Positions 57,901 through 64,000 of a stretch of DNA of 64,000 nt are shown here, one piece after another (the stretch's first letter is position 1; every line of letters begins with the position of its first letter). The stretch covers positions 317,662 through 381,661 of the forward strand of contig VTPC01090599.1 in assembly GCA_011009095.1 (NCBI GenBank), in the 5' to 3' direction. This stretch comes from Ignelater luminosus (lineage: Eukaryota; Arthropoda; Insecta; Coleoptera; Elateridae). The position numbers and the translations under genes were made by a program. The notes below the pieces were generated by a model. It saw only the letters and a list, made by a program, of their open reading frames with translations, ran no database searches and was not told the DNA's origin.

Positions 57901-58329
57901 TATATACACACACAGTGTGTCCAAGATAAAGATGCACAGCGCGGGGATCTTGGAAAGGGAAACAGATACAGGATCGGTTAAATGGGATGAAAGTTGGCTA
58001 TTTATAAGACCTTTTTGTTGGCGTTTGCAAAATCTAGATATCTTGGATAGTTTCAGAGATATTTAAAAAAAAGTAGATTTCTCGATTTTTGTTATTATTT
58101 TTTCTTTTATTTATTTGAAGAGATATCGGAAAACTAAAATCACTTTTTCATTTCCACTTTTTGGTTTCTATTAAAATACGCTAACAAAATTCCTGTACTA
58201 CGTTTTGGTTTCGAGTAACCATCATCAACCTCATTTTTTTAAATAGGCGGAAAAACAATTGAAAATTGTTTTGAATAGCTCTTGTTGTCACAATTCTAAT
58301 GATGTAAAAATGATATTTTTTTAATGGCA
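57901..58329. other. AT-rich spacer, nothing recognised
   Basis: No landmark was found. Confidence 0.4.
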
Positions 58330-59560
58330 ATCCCTATATTTTATTACGAAATTTATGTGTCTTTACTTAAAGATAACGTAGTTCTTACTTTGTCATATAT
58401 ACGGATGCTGATGTTAGTTCCTTTACTGTTCTTTCATATTTCTTTCTTATTTTTGCCAGTTTCTTTAATTGCGTTTCCTATCTTCCAATTTTTATTTTCT
58501 AATCCTCTGAACATGGCTTTGCTTTCGATAAAAAAGTTGCCTACAGCATTTTCCTTGTTTAATTACCTGTTTTCTAAGTTGTCGGTATCTTTCCTGTTCA
58601 TCTTTATCTTCTTTCAATCGTTTATCAATTAGTTACTGTATTTGCTACCCAAGACTTTTTACCTATTTCCTACTTTTATTTACCATTTTACCTACAAAAT
58701 TAGTTCATCCCCTTTCGCTTTTTAGAAGTTATATGGTCTATTTACTTATACTTGACTTCTGCAATAACTTTAATATAACTTTCTGTTTACATGGTGTCAA
58801 TATAGCTTAACAGTCTCCACGTATGTTCTGGGTAACTTCTGCGGTCCGCTATTTGGCTACAAAATCTCAGTTTGACCAATATGTAGAAACTTAATACTTT
58901 CGTGTATCTACAGGTCTCTTTCTTTTTTATAGTGTTTAGAAAAATTAACTAACTGAATTGTTACTTTCACAGAACTCACTCAGATGGTTCTATCTTTCAT
59001 TGCATCTCCATATAAATACCTTACATTTACTTTTTTAGATTCCTTCTCTAGTAGCATTGAAATCACCTATAATTGAAACGGTCATTGTTAAAAGGGGATA
59101 GGGTGCAAAATTTCAAATTGCTGTAAAGCATTTGTAAATTATTTTCTTTTTTTTTACAGAGAGCGGTAAAATCAATTTGTAGAAAAGTCAGGAGAAAACT
59201 GTCATCACTAAAGTTATACAAAATTTCCTTTTCTTTTTGTTAGGCAGTCGTTGTAACTTTACCAAACAATTTGATTTTTGCTACATATCTCCTTTTAACA
59301 ATGACCGCTTCAATTATTAAATTTTAGTCTGCTTTAACCTTTTCTATTATCTTGCCTTCTCTGTTTCTTTGTATGGATGCTCTGTAGTGGGCACGAATGC
59401 TTGTAGTATTGTTGTATCAACAGGATTCGTAAAAACCTTTATCATTACAATTCTCTTGTTATATTCTATGTATCTTTGTATTCTTTACCGTTCTCATTGT
59501 TTCTGTGGTTCTGCTATATGTACAATTCCGTAGTTACCGACACCAAAGTAGCTTTTTAAT
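58330..59560 (-). pseudogene. LINE endonuclease plus linker, split by a MITE
   Basis: The minus strand reads EYNKRIVMIKVFTNPVDTTI, then LQAFVPTTEHPYKETEK (about 59460-59370), then after a 249-bp foldback MITE IIGDFNAT (about 59050), HLSEFCESNNSVS (about 58985), TAEVTQNIRGDC (about 58830) and a linker with DKRLKEDKDEQERYRQLRKQ (about 58600). These match the MIKL...VYAPTxxxxxxExE, IxGDFNAxxG, LxEFCxxNxLxIxNT and SDH-preceding blocks of AP-type endonucleases in insect endonuclease-RT LINEs. No RT follows, so it is an isolated 5' fragment. Stops throughout. Confidence 0.7.
59069..59317. mobile_element. Foldback MITE inserted in the LINE endonuclease
   Basis: ATAATTGAAACGGTCATTGT is inverted at the right end (reverse complement ATAATTGAAGCGGTCATTGT). 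The arms extend about 60 bp with a GCAAAA...CAAATT block in common. Removing it rejoins the VxAPT and GDFNA blocks of the LINE at normal spacing. Confidence 0.85.
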
Positions 59561-60821
59561 AGAATCTGTTACAGAACTGAAAATGTTATTGGTCGGCTAA
59601 CAAAATTGATGAATAATTACTGCGGAATACTTTTAATATCCAGAAAATGGATAATGGAAAAATGCGTATGAAACTAACATCGATTCTTAGGAAAGAAAAA
59701 AAAGTAGGAATGATTTAAGTTGCTACAGAATTCTATAAGTGTTATTAAGTAATAGCAACTCTTTAGAGAAATATTTCAAAATACGTTTAGAAACGATGTG
59801 CGCCTTTACATATTTCTAGATGCTCATGTGTAGAGCACCAGTTTGTGCTACAACTATTAATATAGAAGAAAATATCAGTGGAAGGAAAATCACGTGTGAT
59901 CTTTATCGACTGAAAGAAAGAGAAGTAAAAGCAGGATTCAATAAGCAAGGAAAATAACAATTTGCTGTCTTGATTTCCTGTTGATAATCGGAGAAAAAAC
60001 CGCAAAACAAATGACGAAAGGAGCATAGCACAGTACAACAATGTACTTGCTGGTTCTTTCTTCTGTAGTTTAACTAATTGATAAGCATAAAAATGTTTTT
60101 TACATTTCATATTTTACTTAACGTATCTCGGTAGTTCATAGATTAACTGGTTGTTTTATAAAACATCTGAACTATAAGCTTTGCCTGTAACAGATACTAG
60201 TACATAAAAGGATGAATAAATTCTCGGGAAGCAAGAGGTCCAGCCATCTTTAGTCTATGAATATATTCACTTGAGAATTTGTTGTATGTACTTGTGAGAT
60301 CAGAGTAATATGTAAGATGTAAAAGGAAGTTACACGTAGTTGTCCCTAAAATAATCAGAAAAAGAATTTTAACATTCCCATTGTTAAACGCCAAACCCTT
60401 GCTAAGGTATTGTTAGAAATAGTGCTCATATTGCCTCTTTGTAAAATCTTTATCTGTTTTTAGTAAGAGTCGCTAAAGATCAACAAATGTTCCAGAAAAG
60501 CAAAATTAGACACCCCTCTCGAAAGTTGAAAAGAAACTGTAAACATTTATCCGAATATTTTATTTACAAAAGCTTTACCAAGAATTTTAAGACAAGACTT
60601 ATCCTGTTATGTTGTTTGTAACACTTTTCAAAAACCTTTTATTCCGCACTAAGAAGTTTAAACTTGTTACTTCTCTGTTAATTTATCAATAACGTAACTA
60701 ATGCATATCGGTGGTCGTATACTCTAGCAATTCGAGCAACAACCTTAAGAATCAATAGAATAGTTTGTGTCGTAAGACGACGACAAGGCATTGCTTTTAT
60801 TTGTTAAAATGACTTCAGTAG
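59561..60821. other. AT-rich stretch, nothing recognised
   Basis: Frames 59787-60110 (-) and 60197-60394 (-) have no recognisable motif. Confidence 0.4.
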
Positions 60822-61752
60822 TATATCTATAGGGGTTCTGGGACACAGGTGCAAAAGTTAATTACAGGTGTACAGGTGTGCAGGTGTACAGGTGACAAAG
60901 TGTGTGGATGTAGTCAGTTTTGAGGAGGTAATTAACCTTTGCAACTGTGCTTCAGAAACCCCCGATAGATATACTACTAGATGATGATGATAATAACAAG
61001 TGAACAGGTGTAAAGGAGTGTTTTTCAGGTGGTGTTAGGGTAGATAAGTTTTGATGTTGTTGTTGTTGTTGCATCTGTGTTCCAGAAGCCCCCATATAGA
61101 TATATTACTAGTACTAGGTGATCACAGCAGGTGAGCGGGTGATCGCAGGTATGTGGGTGTGGTGAGGTGTCGTATAGGTAAACAATAGTACAGGTGTATA
61201 AAAGAGGCGGCGGTTGTTACTTTTCTTTGTTGATAAAAATAAATATTTACGTATATTATCTGGAATGTATGTGTGTGTTTAAAGAGAATTGAACAAGAGG
61301 TAAAGGGTTGGCTCGTTGGTCTAGGAGATATGATGATCACAACAAAAATACCTTTACACCTGCTTTCGCCTACTAGTAGTAGTAGTAGTAGTACATCTAT
61401 ATGGGGCTTCTGGAACACAGGTGCAACAACAACAACAACAAAACTTACCTACCCCGACAACACCTGACAAACACACACCTTTGCACTTGCCCCCCTGCTC
61501 TCACCTGTCATCATCATCACCTAGTAGTATATCTGTGGGAGGCTTCTGAAGCGCAAGTGCAAAGATTAATTACCTCCTCTACACCTGACCACACTCACAC
61601 ACCTTGACACCTGTACACCTTCACACCTGTGCACCTGTACTCATATTTACACCATCACACCTGACCACATCCGCACACCTGACTCTCCTGCATACCTGTA
61701 CACCTGTAATTAACTTTTGCACCTGTGTCCCAAAACCCCCACAGATATACTG
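60822..61752. repeat. Palindromic array of six related units rich in ACAGGTG
   Basis: Units of the form TATCTATAGGGGTTCTGG..ACACAGGTGCA lie at about 60822 (+), 60938 (-), 61070 (-), 61372 (+), 61521 (+) and 61715 (-), so the whole block is symmetric about 61240. The arms (about 60822-61120 and 61365-61752) match well; for example, ACAGGTGCAAAAGTTAATTA and GAGGAGGTAATTAA occur in both in opposite sense. The spaces between units hold ACAGGTGT minisatellite, (TGT)n/(ACA)n and (TAG)n/(GATGAT)n runs. Confidence 0.9.
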
Positions 61753-62899
61753 CTTGGATCGAAGCAGCTTGGCTAGAGTCATCTGCATTAACCATAAAAG
61801 CGAAATTAAAAGTTAAAATAATAATCGGAGTTAGTGGTTTGAAAATATAGCATTAAAATTAATTATACCGAGTATCCCACCGAAGACAGAATATACTTAT
61901 AAGAACTGCGTATAATATCGAAATGCATCCAAGATGTCTTTGACTATTCAACAAATTTAATAACATCACGCGACATTAGCATTAGCGTAAGAAAAAGACA
62001 GTTGTATTTGAAGCAAGCAGTGTGTGAATCAATCTGCTGATGCTTACATTTGAGTTTGTTTTCACTTATTTTTAACACATAAAACAAGCATTGCACCTCG
62101 CGCAAGGATTGTGTGTTTATTTTATTTAGATTATTACAAGCATAAAATATTTACATTTTTTAAACAATTCTCGAGTAGTAGTTAAGAGCAGTCAGTTAGA
62201 TAGTGGTAATTAAAATATAAATAAAATTAATTTATTGTAAACATTTTGAAACGTTTGTTTAACATAGCCGAAACGTATTTTTACAAATTTGTACGGTTTA
62301 CACTTGATTTTACCTTGAATGGTGGTTATTCAAAGCGTTCTTAGTCTATTCAGAAAGTTTACACGGGCCTTTCTCAATGTTTCGATTTCCGTGAGACATA
62401 CGGTACGATAGGCATAAAGGGCATTGCAAAAAAGGTGATAATTAATTCTCAAATATGTTAATGTTAATAACAAACGGGAGAGGTCGTATTGGACTGCTAA
62501 GCAGCCTTCACTACAATGTGGTGCAGCACAAAAAGTTTTTAATTGAAGGTTATACTTCTCCAAGATAATAAAAAAAGGGCTTATCCAGTTCAGAGCTATG
62601 GAAAAGAAATTCAAAACAAATTTCCGAATTTTGCCGTTGATTATGTGCAATTTAAGAAAAACATTAGATAGATGTGTAACTTCGTTTCGTGATTTATACA
62701 AAGCCAGGCAGTAATGAAGCAACCAGAAACAATGGAAAATCTCCCAAACACCTCTGTTTTAATTGCCAGTATAAGCAATATGCATCTTGCAACAAGGACA
62801 ACCAAACGCTGTAATTTTTTGGATGAAGCAATGTAATTTGCTGTAAATGCTACCCTGAATGAGAAAAAAAATTGAGAGAAACGACCAAACGTTTAAAAG
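61753..62899. other. AT-rich stretch; unassigned frame on the minus strand
   Basis: A 130-codon frame at 62330-62722 (-) has a mixed composition (CAAPHCSEGCLAVQYDLSRL) but matches no family I know and has no supporting signals. Confidence 0.3.
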
Positions 62900-63506
62900 A
62901 AATTGAGTTAAATCTGGAAAATTTCTCAACATTTTGCTACACTAGCAAAGATGGTTTAGGGCTCGACTTCACTGCAACTTCATCGGGCGGTATATGAATA
63001 TGCTGAACATAACAATATACCTAATAAATTCAAAAAAAACAGCGAGAAAAGACTGGATGCAGTATGCTTTTTTGAGACGCAATCCATCACTCATCATTGA
63101 GAAGCCCGAAGGAACTAGTCTTAATAGAGTTACAGCATTTAATAAAAAGGAAGTTGCTGGCATTTTTGCAAATTTAGAACAAGCTATGGTAAAACACGCA
63201 TTTAGTCTCAGTAGAATTTTCAAAGCAAAACGGGCTTGACTACGGTACACAAACTGATAAAGATTGTGGCCCCTCAAGAACAAAAGCAAATAGGAGCTAT
63301 AACTAGCTTAGAAAGGGGCAAGAATATTACAATTTGCTACTGTATGAACGTTGGGGGGCAATTTATCTACCCATGAATAAGAATATGTGCATCACTAGAA
63401 AGAAATGGTCCACCTGTTTCAAAAACGGGTGGATGAATTAGGATTTATTTTAAGTGTGACTTCCTCACTTTATTAACCGCCTAAAACCATCTGTTAATAC
63501 TGAATA
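62900..63506 (+). pseudogene. Pogo-like (Tc1/mariner superfamily) transposase remnant
   Basis: The frame 62994-63239 contains DWMQYAFLRRNPSLIIEKPE, then GTSLNRVTAFNKKEV, matching the WxxxFxxRNPxLSLRxPExTSLxRAxxFNxxxV end of the CENPB-type DNA-binding domain. A frameshift at about 63230 leads to TGLTTVHKLIKIVAPQEQKQ, then IGAITSLERGKNITICYCMN and VGGQFIYP, the (DE)TGLTTV...GxKQVGxxTSxERG core of pogo/Tigger transposases. The first catalytic Asp before TGLTTV is lost. Beyond more stops, GWMN and LPHFINRLKPSVN match the GWM...DLFxxWLxHFxxxxKP block. The last part of the catalytic core is missing. Confidence 0.75.
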
Positions 63507-63689
63507 ATCAGTGTAGCCATACATCATTCAGAATTTATAATAGTTGCCGAGCAAATAGGGTGGTAACGGTATCTATTCCATCCTAAACATCCCACACAAT
63601 CTCACCTCTCGATATAACGTTTTAGAATGCGATTATTTTATAAAAAGCAATTCTTACAAACGAATAACAAATTACGACATCGCTAAATT

Positions 63690-63940
63690 ATTTTCGTTTA
63701 TTAAATTACTTTTTATCACAAGCATTTCTTTCTTTTATTTCCGATCAAAATCCTTTCCTGATTTGGTTTCGTTGATTGAACCTTTTCTTGTTTGTTGAAA
63801 ACATTTTTCTTTGTGGTTCCGTCTGCCCGATACTTATTCTAACATCCGTTCGCTTCTAAGAATTTCGCCTCCGCTGTCTGAGGCCAAGTCCGTTTTACAA
63901 TGCTATAATTCATGTTTAGATGTTCCACCGCACATTGGGG
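63690..63940 (+). repeat. Dispersed repeat, copy 2
   Basis: Diverged direct copy of 46490-46740, sharing CGTTTATTAAATT.CTTTTTAT, GAAAACATTTTTC and TTCCGTCTG-type blocks in the same order. A TATATAGGGTGTC phrase at about 63941-63953 resembles the CAGGGTG transposon ends, but the window stops before any partner. Confidence 0.6.
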
Positions 63941-64000
63941 TATATAGGGTGTCACGGATCGATTTTCGTCGAGGAAATCAACCTGAGTTTGTAGGTTTTG

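Noticed and set aside
58324..58632. 102-codon plus-strand hydrophobic frame resembling a membrane protein
   Set aside because: Complement of the charged linker after the LINE endonuclease on the minus strand.
62330..62722. 130-codon minus-strand frame
   Set aside because: No motif; the plus-strand pogo-like remnant begins downstream, and the frame has no independent support.
1..64000. CRISPR arrays, rRNA genes, complete functional tRNAs
   Set aside because: None seen; the only tRNA-like sequences (41213-41276, 41397-41470) do not fold as proper tRNAs.

Overview
This window looks like a piece of a large, AT-rich, repeat-laden insect genome. A beetle is my best guess, but the sequence does not fix the order. 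The evidence is the repeat content: an irritans-type mariner, several non-LTR retrotransposons with insect-type endonuclease/RT proteins, a copia retrotransposon, Penelope-like GIY-YIG remnants, a pogo-like transposase, transposases with the NRHN/IWQQDG signature and many foldback elements. There are no prokaryotic features. A run of ten N at 47624-47633 marks an assembly join. I find no convincing host protein-coding gene, only two or three weak candidate exons.

Layout. 1-4.7 kb: a LINE tail, then a heavily decayed LINE (ORF1 zinc knuckle, RT, C-terminus). 8.3-9.5 kb: a Penelope-like GIY-YIG remnant and a mariner-type MITE with an inverted partial copy. 9.7-12.6 kb: a decayed transposon gene carrying a PKKDQCDLC motif, split by a 1.1 kb GC-rich insertion. 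12.8-16.5 kb: a composite foldback element with CAGGGTG ends. 18.3-19.9 and 22.2-25.7 kb: two minus-strand LINEs; the second is nearly full length (ORF1, endonuclease, RT), but every domain is frameshifted or stopped. 32.2-34.9 kb: a minus-strand copia with an RT deletion. 35.8-37.1 kb: a decayed NRHN-family DNA transposon. 37.4-38.8 and 39.4-40.4 kb: two large foldbacks. 41.1-42.1 kb: a tRNA-derived inverted repeat, a tandem duplication and a hairpin. 45.4-49.9 kb: LINE and transposon scraps. 51.8-53.0 kb: the youngest element, a mariner with an intact reading frame but a lost third catalytic residue. 53-58 kb: two clusters of a short GGAAGTCA-type motif on either side of an inverted Penelope-like pair, one arm of which is split by a hAT-type MITE. 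58.3-59.6 kb: a LINE endonuclease interrupted by a MITE. 60.8-61.8 kb: a large palindromic array of ACAGGTG-rich units. 62.9-63.5 kb: a pogo-like transposase remnant.

How the parts relate: this is a nested transposon graveyard, not a functional gene cluster. Insertions can be ordered in several places: the GC-rich element came after the PKKDQCDLC transposon, the hAT MITE after the Penelope-like arm, and a foldback MITE after the LINE endonuclease. The most unusual features are the inverted structures (seven or more, two over 1 kb), the tRNA-like inverted pair and the GGAAGTCA clusters.
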